From Nonomuraea montanisoli (GTDB taxonomy: Bacteria > Actinomycetota > Actinomycetes > Streptosporangiales > Streptosporangiaceae): a DNA stretch of 64,000 nucleotides. Below, piece by piece: positions 6,650 to 15,676 of this stretch (positions are counted from its first letter, which is position 1; every line of letters begins with the position of its first letter). The position numbers and the translations under genes are program-made. The stretch spans positions 123,515 to 187,514 of the forward strand of contig NZ_JABWGN010000019.1 in NCBI RefSeq assembly GCF_013363975.1, given 5' to 3'. The notes beneath the pieces were generated by a model, which was given only the letters and a program-made list of their open reading frames with translations, had not been told where the DNA came from and did not search any database.

Positions 6650-8467
6650 GTGGCCCGACCGACCAGCAGCCACAGCAAGCCGGGGCGGACGCTCCTGCTG
6701 CTCCTGGCGCTCATTCTCGCCCTGGGCGGGACGATGTTCCTGCAGAAGGCGTTCACGCCGAAGCTCGGACTCGACCTCGCGGGCGGCACGACGTTGACGC
6801 TGACACCGGTGACCCAGAACGGTGCCTCGCCGCCCGAGGAGATCCTCGACCGCGCGGTCAACATCATCCGCGACCGGGTCAACGGCAACGGCATCTCCGA
6901 CGCGGAGGTCGCCAAGTCCGGCGACAACATCATCATCTCGATCCCGGGCGTCGGGCGAGACGAGGCGATCGGGCTGGTCTCGACCACCGCGGAGCTGCGC
7001 TTCCGCCAGGTGCTCGCCATGGAGGCCACGCAGCTCCCGCAGGACCTCCCCACCCAGGCGCCGACGCCGGGCGCCACCCCGTCCGGCTCGGCGTCGCCGA
7101 AGAGCTCGTCGTCGGCCAAGCCCCAGCCGTCCTCCACCCGTTCCGCGGGCACGCCGGGCCCGTCCGTGTCGCCGACGGGCAAGGCGCTGTCCTCGGCCCT
7201 GACCGCGCCCACGCCCACCGCCACGGGCCAGGCCGCCAAGCCGGAGACCACCCGCGGCGCGCAGTCCGACCAGCGGCAGCAGCGGCACAAGGGCCAGGAC
7301 GCGAAGGCCACCCCGACCCCGGCGGCCACGCCGAGCAGCACCCAGCAGCCGGCCAATCCCAACATCGACACCACCGGCATCGACCCGGCGGTGCTCAAGC
7401 AGTTCCAGGCCCTCGACTGCACCGACCCGAAGAAGCGCGGCCAAGGCGTCCAGGACGACGCCAACAAGCAGTACGCGGCCTGTGAGAGCGACGGCAGCTA
7501 CAAGTACGTCCTCGACAAGGCCAAGGTCGTCGGCACCGACATCGACACCGCCAGCGCGGGCGTGCGCCAGGGCACCACCGAGTGGCTCGTCCAGCTCGAC
7601 TTCAAGTCCAAGGGCGCGAGCACGTGGGCCACGCTCACCGGCCAGGCCGTCAGCGCGCCGGAGCCCCGCAACAAGGTCGCGGTCGTCCTCGACGGCGTCG
7701 TCATCACCGCCCCCAACATCATCAGCGCCATCCCCGGCGGCCGAGCCGAGATCACCGGCGGCTTCGACCAGAAGAGCGCCACCGACCTGGCCGAGCAGCT
7801 CAAGTACGGCGCGCTCCCGCTGAAGTTCAACCGCAGCTCGGCCGAGACGGTCTCCTCGACCCTCGGACAGGACCAGCTCCAGGGCGGCCTGATCGCCGGC
7901 ATCATCGGCCTGGCCCTCGTGGTCGTCTACAGCCTGCTCTACTACCGCGGCCTCGGCATCGTCGCGGTGCTGAGCCTCGTGGTCGCCACGATCCTCACCT
8001 ACACGGCCGTGGTCGTGCTCGGCCACAACGCCAACTTCCGGCTCTCGCTGCCGCACATCATCGGCCTGGTGGTCTCGATCGGCATCACCGCCGACTCCTT
8101 CATCGTCTACTTCGAACGCATCCGCGACGAGATGAAGGAGGGGCGGCGCACCCTGCGCGCCGCCGTCGAGGTGGCCTGGGTGCGCGCCCGGCGCACGATC
8201 CTGATCGCCGACGCGGTCATGTTCATCGCCGCGGTTGTGCTCTACGCGCTGGCGGTCGGCGGCGTGGCCGGCTTCGCGTTCGCCATGGGCCTGACCACGC
8301 TCATCGACATCGTGGTCGTGTTCCTGTTCACGAAGCCGTTCATCGCGATGCTCGCCAGGCTGAAGTTCTTCGCCAAGGGACATCCGCTGTCCGGCCTCGA
8401 CTCCGAGCGCATGAGCGCCGACCACTCCGGCTCCGCCGGCCGTACGACCACCCCGCAGGAGGCCTGA
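6650..8467 (+). CDS. secD: Protein translocase subunit SecD
   Basis: SecD is an RND-family membrane protein that uses proton motive force to help pull exported proteins out of SecYEG. An N-terminal helix (about 13-30) leads to the signature KLGLDLAGGTTL. The extracytoplasmic P1 region follows, then five C-terminal helices (from about 410) with GITADSFIVYFERIRDE. Within P1, about residues 130-245, lies a long Pro/Thr/Ser/Ala/Gln-rich insertion that probably extends as a disordered loop and brings the length to 605. The start is GTG 6650, with only a weak ribosome site. secF starts one base after the stop. Confidence 0.95.
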   Translation: MARPTSSHSKPGRTLLLLLALILALGGTMFLQKAFTPKLGLDLAGGTTLTLTPVTQNGASPPEEILDRAVNIIRDRVNGNGISDAEVAKSGDNIIISIPGVGRDEAIGLVSTTAELRFRQVLAMEATQLPQDLPTQAPTPGATPSGSASPKSSSSAKPQPSSTRSAGTPGPSVSPTGKALSSALTAPTPTATGQAAKPETTRGAQSDQRQQRHKGQDAKATPTPAATPSSTQQPANPNIDTTGIDPAVLKQFQALDCTDPKKRGQGVQDDANKQYAACESDGSYKYVLDKAKVVGTDIDTASAGVRQGTTEWLVQLDFKSKGASTWATLTGQAVSAPEPRNKVAVVLDGVVITAPNIISAIPGGRAEITGGFDQKSATDLAEQLKYGALPLKFNRSSAETVSSTLGQDQLQGGLIAGIIGLALVVVYSLLYYRGLGIVAVLSLVVATILTYTAVVVLGHNANFRLSLPHIIGLVVSIGITADSFIVYFERIRDEMKEGRRTLRAAVEVAWVRARRTILIADAVMFIAAVVLYALAVGGVAGFAFAMGLTTLIDIVVVFLFTKPFIAMLARLKFFAKGHPLSGLDSERMSADHSGSAGRTTTPQEA

Positions 8468-8468
8468 C

Positions 8469-9479
8469 ATGGGACTGGGGCGTCGCCTCTACCGCGGCGA
8501 GATCGACATCGACTTCGTCGGCCGCTGGAAGCTCTGGTACAGCCTGTCCGGCTTCCTGCTGATCATCTCCATCGCCGGTCTGCTGATCAACGGGCTCAAC
8601 CTGGGCGTGGAGTTCAAGGGCGGCTCGGTCATCTCGTTCAAGCCGGCCGTGGCCACGACCGTCGAGGACGTCCGCACCACGTTCCGCGACGAGGGCGTGC
8701 ACCAGGCGATCGTCCAGACGACCAACCAGCGCTACCGCATCACCAGCGAGGACCTCTCCGAGGCCACCACGGCCAAGCTGCAGCAGATCATCAAGCAGAA
8801 GTACGACGTCAAGGAGCAGATCGACGTGCAGTCGATCGGCGCCTCCTGGGGCGGTGAGGTCTCCCACAAGGCCTGGATCGGCCTGGGCGTCTTCATGCTG
8901 GCGATCATCCTGTACCTGTCGATGGCGTTCGAGCCGAAGATGGCGCTGGCCGCCATCGTCGCGCTCGTCCACGACCTCGTCATCACCGCGGGCATCTACG
9001 CCTGGTCCGGCTTCGAGGTCACCCCGGCCACCCTGCTGGGCTTCCTGACCATCCTCGGTTACTCGCTCTACGACGCGGTCGTGGTGTTCGACATGATCAA
9101 GGAGGTCACGGCCAAGCTGGGCACGACGTCCAAGCAGACGTACTCGATGGCGGCCAACAACGCCCTCAGCCACACGCTGATCCGGTCCCTGAACACCTCG
9201 CTGGTCGCCATCCTGCCGGTGGCGGCGATCCTGTTCATCGGCACCACGCTGCTCGGCGCGGGCACGCTGAAGGACCTGTCGCTGGCCCTGTTCGTCGGCA
9301 TGATCGTCGGTACGTACTCCTCGTTGTGCGTCGCCACGCCGCTGCTGGTGACGCTGAAGGAGCGCGAGCCGAAGTACCAGGCCATCGCCCGGCGCGTCGC
9401 CGCCGCGAGCGGCGGTGGCGGCAAGAAGTCCGGCAAGGGGCCCAAGGGCTCCGAGAACGCGGCCGTCGCCAAGGGCTGA
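8469..9479 (+). CDS. secF: Protein translocase subunit SecF
   Basis: SecF is the partner of SecD in the translocon-associated RND complex. The 336-residue protein shows an N-terminal helix (about 20-42), the GVEFKGGSVISF signature, a small external domain, and five C-terminal helices including TILGYSLYDAVVVFD. A basic Gly/Lys tail ends the protein. AGGAGG before ATG 8469 lies within the end of secD, so expression is coupled. Confidence 0.96.
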   Translation: MGLGRRLYRGEIDIDFVGRWKLWYSLSGFLLIISIAGLLINGLNLGVEFKGGSVISFKPAVATTVEDVRTTFRDEGVHQAIVQTTNQRYRITSEDLSEATTAKLQQIIKQKYDVKEQIDVQSIGASWGGEVSHKAWIGLGVFMLAIILYLSMAFEPKMALAAIVALVHDLVITAGIYAWSGFEVTPATLLGFLTILGYSLYDAVVVFDMIKEVTAKLGTTSKQTYSMAANNALSHTLIRSLNTSLVAILPVAAILFIGTTLLGAGTLKDLSLALFVGMIVGTYSSLCVATPLLVTLKEREPKYQAIARRVAAASGGGGKKSGKGPKGSENAAVAKG

Positions 9480-9509
9480 GCATGACACGCGGGGCGGGCC
9501 GGCACCACG

Positions 9510-9646
9510 CCGTCCCGCCCCGCCGCACGTCCGCCCCGCCGCACGTCCGCCCCGCCCCACGATTCCCGCCGGTCACCCCGCCGCACGTCCGCCCCGCCCC
9601 ACGACGCCCGCCGGTCACCCCGCCGCACGTCCGCCCCGCCCCGTGA
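9510..9646. repeat. 42-bp GC-rich tandem repeat between secF and apt
   Basis: The core CCGCCGCACGTCCGCCCC appears four times. The last two full copies are 42 bases apart (from 9576 and 9618) and the first two are more tightly spaced. It occupies most of the 207-base secF-apt gap; no gene is seen in it. Confidence 0.65.
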
Positions 9647-9686
9647 CGCCCGTCAGCGACACGAGACCTCCTGAAGGAGTCCCGAC

Positions 9687-10205
9687 ATGACCGACCTCAG
9701 CGCGCTGATCCTCGACCGGATCAGGGACGTGCCCGACTACCCCAAGCCCGGCGTGCTGTTCAAGGACATCAGCCCGCTGCTCGCCGACCACGCGGCCTTC
9801 GCGGCCGTGGTGGACGAGGTGGCCGGGTGGCACCCCGCCGACAAGATCGTCGGCATCGAGGCGCGGGGCTTCATCCTGGCCGCTCCCGTCGCCTACCGGG
9901 CCGGGGCCGGATTCGTGCCCGTACGGAAAAAGGGCAAACTCCCCTCCGAAACGCTCGAGGAGTCCTACGATCTGGAGTACGGCTCCGCGACCATCGAGGT
10001 CCACCGCGACGCCTTCAACCAGGGCGACCGGGTGCTCATCGTCGACGACGTGCTCGCCACCGGCGGCACGGCGGAGGCGACCGTGGAGCTCGTGCGCAGG
10101 GCCGGGGCGGAGGTCGTCGGCGTCGCCATGCTCATGGAGCTGGCCTTCCTCAAGGGGCGCGAGCGCCTCAAGGGAGTGGACCTGCGCTCCCTGGTGATCG
10201 TCTGA
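9687..10205 (+). CDS. apt: Adenine phosphoribosyltransferase
   Basis: The enzyme converts adenine plus PRPP to AMP (purine salvage). The PRPP-binding motif VLIVDDVLATGGTA is at about residues 115-128 and the GIEARGFILA loop at about 55. The 172-residue length is normal. AAGGAG sits before ATG 9687. The position between secF and relA is the conserved actinobacterial order. Confidence 0.95.
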   Translation: MTDLSALILDRIRDVPDYPKPGVLFKDISPLLADHAAFAAVVDEVAGWHPADKIVGIEARGFILAAPVAYRAGAGFVPVRKKGKLPSETLEESYDLEYGSATIEVHRDAFNQGDRVLIVDDVLATGGTAEATVELVRRAGAEVVGVAMLMELAFLKGRERLKGVDLRSLVIV

Positions 10206-10278
10206 GCCGGACCCGCGGGAGGCCAGGTTTCACGCCTGGATACACTGGGGGACCTGGACTCGAACATGAGGAGTCTGT

Positions 10279-12573
10279 GTGCCCCGTGATGTGGTCGTGC
10301 CCGACGTAACCGACGCAGGAAGTGCCGAACCTGCCGGCGGCGCTCCTGCGACGCGTCGGCGCCGCTTTGGGGGTGGGGCCATGAACCCGGTGCTGGAGCC
10401 GCTGTTCCGCACGGTCCGTGCCACCCATCCCAAGGCCGACCTGCGCCTGATCGAGCGCGCCTACGAGGTCGCCGCCCACCACCACCGCGACCAGAAGCGC
10501 AAGTCGGGCGACCCCTACATCACGCACCCGCTGGCCGTCGCGACGATCCTGGCCGAGCTCGGCACCGACGACGAGACGCTGTGCGCGGCCCTGCTGCACG
10601 ACACCGTCGAGGACACCTCCTACGGCCTCGACGAGCTGCGCGCCGACTTCGGCGACACGATCGGCTCGCTCGTCGACGGCGTGACCAAGCTGGACAAGGT
10701 CAAGTTCGGCGACGCGGCGCAGGCCGAGACCGTGCGCAAGATGGTCGTCGCCATGTCCCGCGACATCCGCGTGCTGATCATCAAGCTGGCCGACCGGCTG
10801 CACAACATGCGCACCATGCGCTACCTGCCCGAGCACAAGCGCCACCAGAAGTCCCGCGAGACGCTGGAGATCTTCGCCCCGCTCGCCCACCGCCTGGGCA
10901 TGAACACGATCAAGTGGGAGCTGGAGGACCTCGCGTTCGCGATGCTCTACCCCAAGCGCTACGACGAGATCGCGCGCATGGTGTCGGAGCGGGCCCCGCG
11001 CCGCGACCTGTTCCTGCAGGAGGTCATCGAGAAGGTCTCCGGCGACCTGCGCGACGCGAAGATCCGCGCGGTGGTCAAGGGCCGGCCCAAGCACTACTAC
11101 TCCGTCTACCAGAAGATGATCGCCCGCGACGTCGCCTTCGACGACATCTACGACCTGGTCGGCATCCGGGTCCTCGTCGACAGCGTACGCGACTGCTATG
11201 CGGCCCTCGGAACGATCCACGCGCGATGGAACCCGGTGCCCGGCCGGTTCAAGGACTACATCGCGATGCCGAAGTTCAACATGTACCAGTCGCTGCACAC
11301 CACGGTGATCGGCCCCGAGGGCAAGCCGGTGGAGCTGCAGATCCGCACCCACGCCATGCACCACCGGGCCGAGTACGGCGTGGCCGCCCACTGGAAGTAC
11401 AAGGAGGAGGTCGGCGCCCCCGGCCCCCAGGGCAAGGTCAAGCCGGGCAGCGACATGGCCTGGCTGCGCCAGCTCCTCGACTGGCAGAAGGAGACCTCCG
11501 ACCCGGGCGAGTTCCTGGAGTCGCTCCGCTTCGACCTGTCGGTCTCCGAGGTCTACGTGTTCACCCCCAAGGGGCAGGTCATCGCGCTGCCCGAGGGCGC
11601 GACGCCGGTCGACTTCGCCTACGCCGTCCACACCGAGGTCGGCCACCGTTGCATCGGCGCCCGCGTCAACGGCCGCCTGGTGCCGCTGGAGTCGCGCCTG
11701 GGCAACGGCGACACCGTCGAGATCTTCACCTCCAAGTCGCCCGACGCGGGGCCGTCGCGCGACTGGCTGAAGTTCGTCAAGTCGGGCCGGGCCCGCAACA
11801 AGATCCGGCAGTGGTTCTCCAAGGAGCGCCGCGAGACCGCGATCGAGGCGGGCAAGGAGGCCATCGGCCGCGCCATGCGCAAGCAGGGGCTGCCGCTGCA
11901 GCGGCTGATGTCCGGCGAGGCGCTGCTGGCGCTGGCTCGCGACCTGCGCTACCCCGACGTGTCGGCCCTGTACGCGGCCGTCGGCGAGGGCCACGTGGCC
12001 GCCCAGACGGTCGTGCAGAAGCTCGTGACGTCCATCGGCGGCGTCGAGAGCGCCGAGGAGGACATCGCCGAGACATCGCTGCCGACGCGGCTGCGCGGCC
12101 GCCCCAGGGGCGGAGGCGGCGCGGGCGTGGTCGTCGCGGGCGACGCCGACGTGTGGGTGCGCCTGTCGAAATGCTGCACGCCGGTGCCCGGCGACGAGAT
12201 CGTCGGCTTCGTCACCCGCGGCCACGGCGTCTCGGTCCACCGGGCCGACTGCACGAACGTCCAGCAGCTCAAGGAGCAGCCGGACCGCCTGGTCGAGGTG
12301 AGCTGGTCGCCCGGCGACGACTCGGTGTTCCTGGTCGCCATCCAGGTCGAGGCCCTCGACCGGCCGCGCCTGCTATCCGACGTCACGCGCACGCTGTCCG
12401 ACCAGCACGTCAACATCCTGAGCGCCTCGGTCACCACCTCGCGCGACCGGGTCGCGGTCAGCAAGTTCACCTTCGAGATGGGCGACCCCAAGCACCTGGG
12501 CCACGTGCTCAAGGCCGTGCGCAACATCCAGGGCGTCTTCGACGTCTACCGCGTCAGCGGCGCCGGGAGCTGA
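10279..12573 (+). CDS. relA: Bifunctional (p)ppGpp synthetase/hydrolase, RelA/SpoT family
   Basis: The enzyme makes and degrades the stringent-response alarmone. The 764 residues carry, in order: an HD hydrolase domain with the intact LLHDTVEDT motif (about residues 110-118); the synthetase domain with GRPKHYYSVYQKM and YDLVGIRVLV; a TGS domain starting EVYVFTPKGQVIALP; a conserved-cysteine segment KCCTPVPGDEIVG; and a C-terminal ACT domain. The intact HD motif means hydrolysis as well as synthesis is expected. The start is GTG 10279 with AGGAG eight bases upstream; an ATG at 10381 is internal. A TACACT -10-like box lies at 10241-10246. Confidence 0.96.
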   Translation: MPRDVVVPDVTDAGSAEPAGGAPATRRRRFGGGAMNPVLEPLFRTVRATHPKADLRLIERAYEVAAHHHRDQKRKSGDPYITHPLAVATILAELGTDDETLCAALLHDTVEDTSYGLDELRADFGDTIGSLVDGVTKLDKVKFGDAAQAETVRKMVVAMSRDIRVLIIKLADRLHNMRTMRYLPEHKRHQKSRETLEIFAPLAHRLGMNTIKWELEDLAFAMLYPKRYDEIARMVSERAPRRDLFLQEVIEKVSGDLRDAKIRAVVKGRPKHYYSVYQKMIARDVAFDDIYDLVGIRVLVDSVRDCYAALGTIHARWNPVPGRFKDYIAMPKFNMYQSLHTTVIGPEGKPVELQIRTHAMHHRAEYGVAAHWKYKEEVGAPGPQGKVKPGSDMAWLRQLLDWQKETSDPGEFLESLRFDLSVSEVYVFTPKGQVIALPEGATPVDFAYAVHTEVGHRCIGARVNGRLVPLESRLGNGDTVEIFTSKSPDAGPSRDWLKFVKSGRARNKIRQWFSKERRETAIEAGKEAIGRAMRKQGLPLQRLMSGEALLALARDLRYPDVSALYAAVGEGHVAAQTVVQKLVTSIGGVESAEEDIAETSLPTRLRGRPRGGGGAGVVVAGDADVWVRLSKCCTPVPGDEIVGFVTRGHGVSVHRADCTNVQQLKEQPDRLVEVSWSPGDDSVFLVAIQVEALDRPRLLSDVTRTLSDQHVNILSASVTTSRDRVAVSKFTFEMGDPKHLGHVLKAVRNIQGVFDVYRVSGAGS

Positions 12574-12625
12574 CCGCCCCGCCCACGCGGACGACCCGCC
12601 CTGCCCACGCGGACGACCCCCGTCG

Positions 12626-12690
12626 CCCGCGCGGGTCCGCGGTCGGTCAGCTGAACTCCCGCGCGGGTCCGCGGTCGGTCAGCTGAACTC
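12626..12690. repeat. Exact 32-bp tandem duplication at the 3' end of the DUF349 gene
   Basis: The bases 12627-12658 are repeated without change at 12659-12690. The copy nearer the gene contains the last codons and stop of the minus-strand DUF349 gene, and the other lies beyond the stop. Two copies of a shorter CCCACGCGGACGACC unit lie just before, in the relA 3' flank. Confidence 0.85.
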
Positions 12691-13908
12691 GGCCAGGGTG
12701 CGCTCGGCCTCCTCCAGCCACGAGCGGCGGGCCGTCAGGGCCTCCTCGGCCTCCTTGACGTCCTTGGCCCGGCCCGCGTCACGCGCCTTGGCCAGGCGCT
12801 TCTCCAGCTGCTCGATCGAGGTGCGGAGCTGGTCGACGGTGCTCTGGGCGCGGGCGCGCGCCTCGGGGTTGGAGCGCTTCCACTCGGCCTCCTCGGCCCG
12901 GCGGACGGCGTCGTCCACCTTGCGCAGCCCGCCCTCCAGGCGGTCGCGCTGGTCGCGCGGCACCGGGCCGGCGGCCTCCCACCGCTCCACCAGGTGGCGC
13001 AGCGCGGCCCGCGCGGCGCGCACGTCGGTGACCGGCAGGATCTTCTCGGCCTCGGCCAGCAGCTGCTCCTTGACCTCGGCGTTGGCCGCGAGCGAGGCGT
13101 CGCGCTCGGCGAACACCGCCGAACGCGCCTGGAAGAACTGGTCCTGGGCGCCCTTGAAGCGGGCCCACAGCTCGTCCTCCACCTCGCGCGAGGCCCGGCC
13201 GGCGCTCTTCCACTGCTGCATCAGGTCGCGGTACGCCGCGGCCGTGCCGCCCCAGTCGGTCGAGCCGGCGATGGCCTCGGCCTCGACGACGATGCGCTCC
13301 TTGGCGGCGCGCACGCCCTCCCGCTGCTCGTCGAGGCCCGCGAAGTACTGCTTGCGGCGCTTGGCGAACGCGGTGCGGGCGGCCGACAGCCGCTTCCACA
13401 GGGCCGCCTCGGTGACCCGGTCGATGCGGTCGGCGGCCTTCCACTCCTCGACGAGCTGGCGCAGCCGCTCGCCGCCGGTCTTCCAGTGGGTCGTCTCGTC
13501 GGCGATGCGCTCGGCCTCGGCGACGATGCGCTCCTTGACCGCCCTGGCCTCGGCTCGGGCGTGCTCGCGGGCCGCCTTGACCTCCTCGCGGCGGTGCGCG
13601 ACCAGCTCGGACAGGCCGTCGAGCCGGGCGGTCAGCGCGCCGAGGTCGCCCACCGCGTGCGCCTCGGCCACGGCCTCGCGCAGCTTGACGATGCTGGCCT
13701 CGGCCTGGGCCGGCGCCAGGTCGGTGCCCTTGACCCGCTGCTCCAGCAGCTGAACCTGGCCGGCCAGCTCGTCGTACTTGCGATGGAAGTACGCCAGCGC
13801 TTCCTCGGGTTCACCGGCCTGCCAGGAGCCGACGGCGCGCTCTCCCTCAGCCGTACGCACGTAGACGGTGCCGTCGTCGTCTACCCGGCCCCACGGGTCG
13901 GTGCTCAC
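12679..13908 (-). CDS. DUF349 domain-containing coiled-coil protein
   Basis: The 409-residue protein is almost entirely charged alpha-helix. It has about four repeats of the DUF349 type, recognised by the recurring pattern W.....R/E plus LW.RF..A (for example ELWARFKGAQDQFF). Long heptad-like stretches at both ends suggest coiled coils. The biochemical function of the family is not established. The start chosen is GTG 13908 (VSTDPWGRVDD) with GGAGG five bases upstream. The gene is convergent with relA. Confidence 0.85.
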   Translation of the reverse strand: MSTDPWGRVDDDGTVYVRTAEGERAVGSWQAGEPEEALAYFHRKYDELAGQVQLLEQRVKGTDLAPAQAEASIVKLREAVAEAHAVGDLGALTARLDGLSELVAHRREEVKAAREHARAEARAVKERIVAEAERIADETTHWKTGGERLRQLVEEWKAADRIDRVTEAALWKRLSAARTAFAKRRKQYFAGLDEQREGVRAAKERIVVEAEAIAGSTDWGGTAAAYRDLMQQWKSAGRASREVEDELWARFKGAQDQFFQARSAVFAERDASLAANAEVKEQLLAEAEKILPVTDVRAARAALRHLVERWEAAGPVPRDQRDRLEGGLRKVDDAVRRAEEAEWKRSNPEARARAQSTVDQLRTSIEQLEKRLAKARDAGRAKDVKEAEEALTARRSWLEEAERTLAEFS

Positions 13909-13968
13909 CGTGTCCTCCCGCACTTTCCATCAGACCCTTCGGGACATGACGTCCCTTGTTGTATTACG

Positions 13969-14856
13969 TCAGCTCTTGCCAGCTATTGTCACGTCTTTGA
14001 TTTCGACGGTTTCCTTGGGTGCTCCCGTGCCGTCCCCGGCGTCACCGATGACGCCCGCCTTGTTGACCTTGTCCAGGATGTCGAGCCCCTTCGTGATCGT
14101 ACCCACCGGCGTGTAATCCGGGGTAAGTCCGATATCGCCGTAGACCAGGAAGAACTGGCTGCCCGTGCTTCCCGGCGCCTGGGTCTTGGCCATCGCCATG
14201 ACGCCGCGCTTGTACGCGGCGCCCTGGAGGTTCTCCTCGGCCATCACGTAGCCGGGGCCGCCGGTGCCGTCGCCGCCGCTCTTGCCGTCGGCCTTGGCCG
14301 TCGGGTCGCCGCACTGCAGCATCGGGAACTTGTCGCTGCCGAGGCGGTGGCACTTGCTGCCGTCGTAGTAGTTCTTCTTGGCCAGGAACGCCAGGGAGTT
14401 GACGGTGCAGGGCGCCTTGGCGTTGTCGAGGGTGACCTCGATGTCGCCCAGGCTGGTCTTCAGCGTCATCAGCTTCGTGGCGGGCTTGAGCGACACCTTC
14501 GCCGGCGGCATGCCGACGTTCTTGACGTTGCCGCCCGCGGTGTCGGCCACGTAGCCGCACGTGCCGGTCTTCGGATCGTACGGCTTGGCCTGCGCGGCCG
14601 GCGAGGCCGAGGCGGTGTCCTGGGGCGCGGAGGTCTCCTGCGCCGAGGCGGTGGGCGAGGCCGCCGCCTCCTTGGCGGGGTCGCCGCCCAGCAGCGCGAC
14701 CGCGGCCACGATGCCGCCCACCACGACCACGACCCCGACCGTGGAGCCGATGATCGCGGTGCGCTTGGCCTTCTGCTCGCGCTCGATGCGGCGCTGCAAC
14801 TGGCGCTCGTGGTGCTCGCGCGCCAGCTGCTTCTGCCGGTCCTTCCCCGTGGCCAC
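13969..14856 (-). CDS. Membrane-anchored cyclophilin-type peptidyl-prolyl isomerase
   Basis: The protein has a short basic cytoplasmic segment, one transmembrane helix (about residues 35-58), an Ala/Ser/Thr linker, then a cyclophilin domain. That domain holds CHRL (equivalent of the catalytic Arg motif), QCGDP and GSQFFLVYGD. It should catalyse proline isomerisation outside the membrane. The start chosen is GTG 14856, with GGGAGG eight bases upstream, giving 295 residues. The second cyclophilin at 18806-19693 has exactly the same length and start context, so the two are paralogues. Confidence 0.9.
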   Translation of the reverse strand: MATGKDRQKQLAREHHERQLQRRIEREQKAKRTAIIGSTVGVVVVVGGIVAAVALLGGDPAKEAAASPTASAQETSAPQDTASASPAAQAKPYDPKTGTCGYVADTAGGNVKNVGMPPAKVSLKPATKLMTLKTSLGDIEVTLDNAKAPCTVNSLAFLAKKNYYDGSKCHRLGSDKFPMLQCGDPTAKADGKSGGDGTGGPGYVMAEENLQGAAYKRGVMAMAKTQAPGSTGSQFFLVYGDIGLTPDYTPVGTITKGLDILDKVNKAGVIGDAGDGTGAPKETVEIKDVTIAGKS

Positions 14857-14995
14857 CGCTTTGCCTCCCATAGTCAATCAACTGAGGTGGGCGAATCGTA
14901 TCGGCCAACGGGCAATGATTCGCAGCCCGGCGACCCGCACCGGTACCCTTCGGTTACATTCCCATTGGCTTTTTTGACGAGATCACCTGAGGCAG

Positions 14996-15676
14996 ATGCT
15001 CATCGCAGGCTTCCCCGCAGGGGCCTTCCAGACCAATTGTTACGTCATCGCGCCCGCCGCGGGCGAGGAGTGCGTGATCGTCGACCCTGGTCAGGACGCC
15101 GTGGACGGGGTCGACGAGCTGCTGCGCGAGCACCGGCTCAAGCCGGTGGCCGTCCTGCTCACCCACGGTCACATCGACCACGTCTGGTCGGTGGCGCCGG
15201 TGTGCGGCGCGCGCGACGTGCCGGCCTGGATCCACCCCGACGACCGCCACCTGCTGTCCGACCCCGCCGCGGGCTGGTCGGGGCCCGGCTCCCAGTTCTT
15301 CGGCGGCATCACGCTGAGCGAGCCCGACGACGTGCGCGAGCTGTCCGACGGCGCCACGCTCCCGCTGGCGGGGCTGGAGTTCACGGTGGACCACACGCCA
15401 GGCCATACCAGGGGGTCGGTGAGCTTCCGGCTGCCCGACGACGCGATCATGTTCGCGGGCGACCTGCTGTTCGCCGGCTCCATCGGCCGCACCGACCTGC
15501 CGGGCGGCGACTACCCGACGATCCTGCGCAGCCTGGCCACCAAGTGCCTGACGCTGCCTGACGATACGGTCGTCCTGCCGGGCCACGGACCACAGACCAC
15601 GATCGGCCACGAGCGCGCCACCAATCCTTATCTCAAGGAGGCCGCGCCGCACGCCGGTCCCACACGAGGGATCTGA
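14996..15676 (+). CDS. MBL-fold metallo-hydrolase (glyoxalase II-like)
   Basis: The metal-binding motif THGHIDH lies at about residues 59-65. DHTPGHTRGS, FAGDLLF and a final PGHGPQT complete the hydroxyacylglutathione-hydrolase pattern in 226 residues. The true substrate is unknown, and related enzymes in this neighbourhood are annotated only by fold. The stop overlaps the hisS ATG by one base, so the two are probably cotranscribed. A TTACATT box upstream at about 14954 could be a -10. Confidence 0.9.
   Translation: MLIAGFPAGAFQTNCYVIAPAAGEECVIVDPGQDAVDGVDELLREHRLKPVAVLLTHGHIDHVWSVAPVCGARDVPAWIHPDDRHLLSDPAAGWSGPGSQFFGGITLSEPDDVRELSDGATLPLAGLEFTVDHTPGHTRGSVSFRLPDDAIMFAGDLLFAGSIGRTDLPGGDYPTILRSLATKCLTLPDDTVVLPGHGPQTTIGHERATNPYLKEAAPHAGPTRGI

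Noticed and set aside
10255..10275. Half LexA-like site TCGAACATG before relA
   Set aside because: The second GTTCG half is missing, so it does not meet the SOS consensus.
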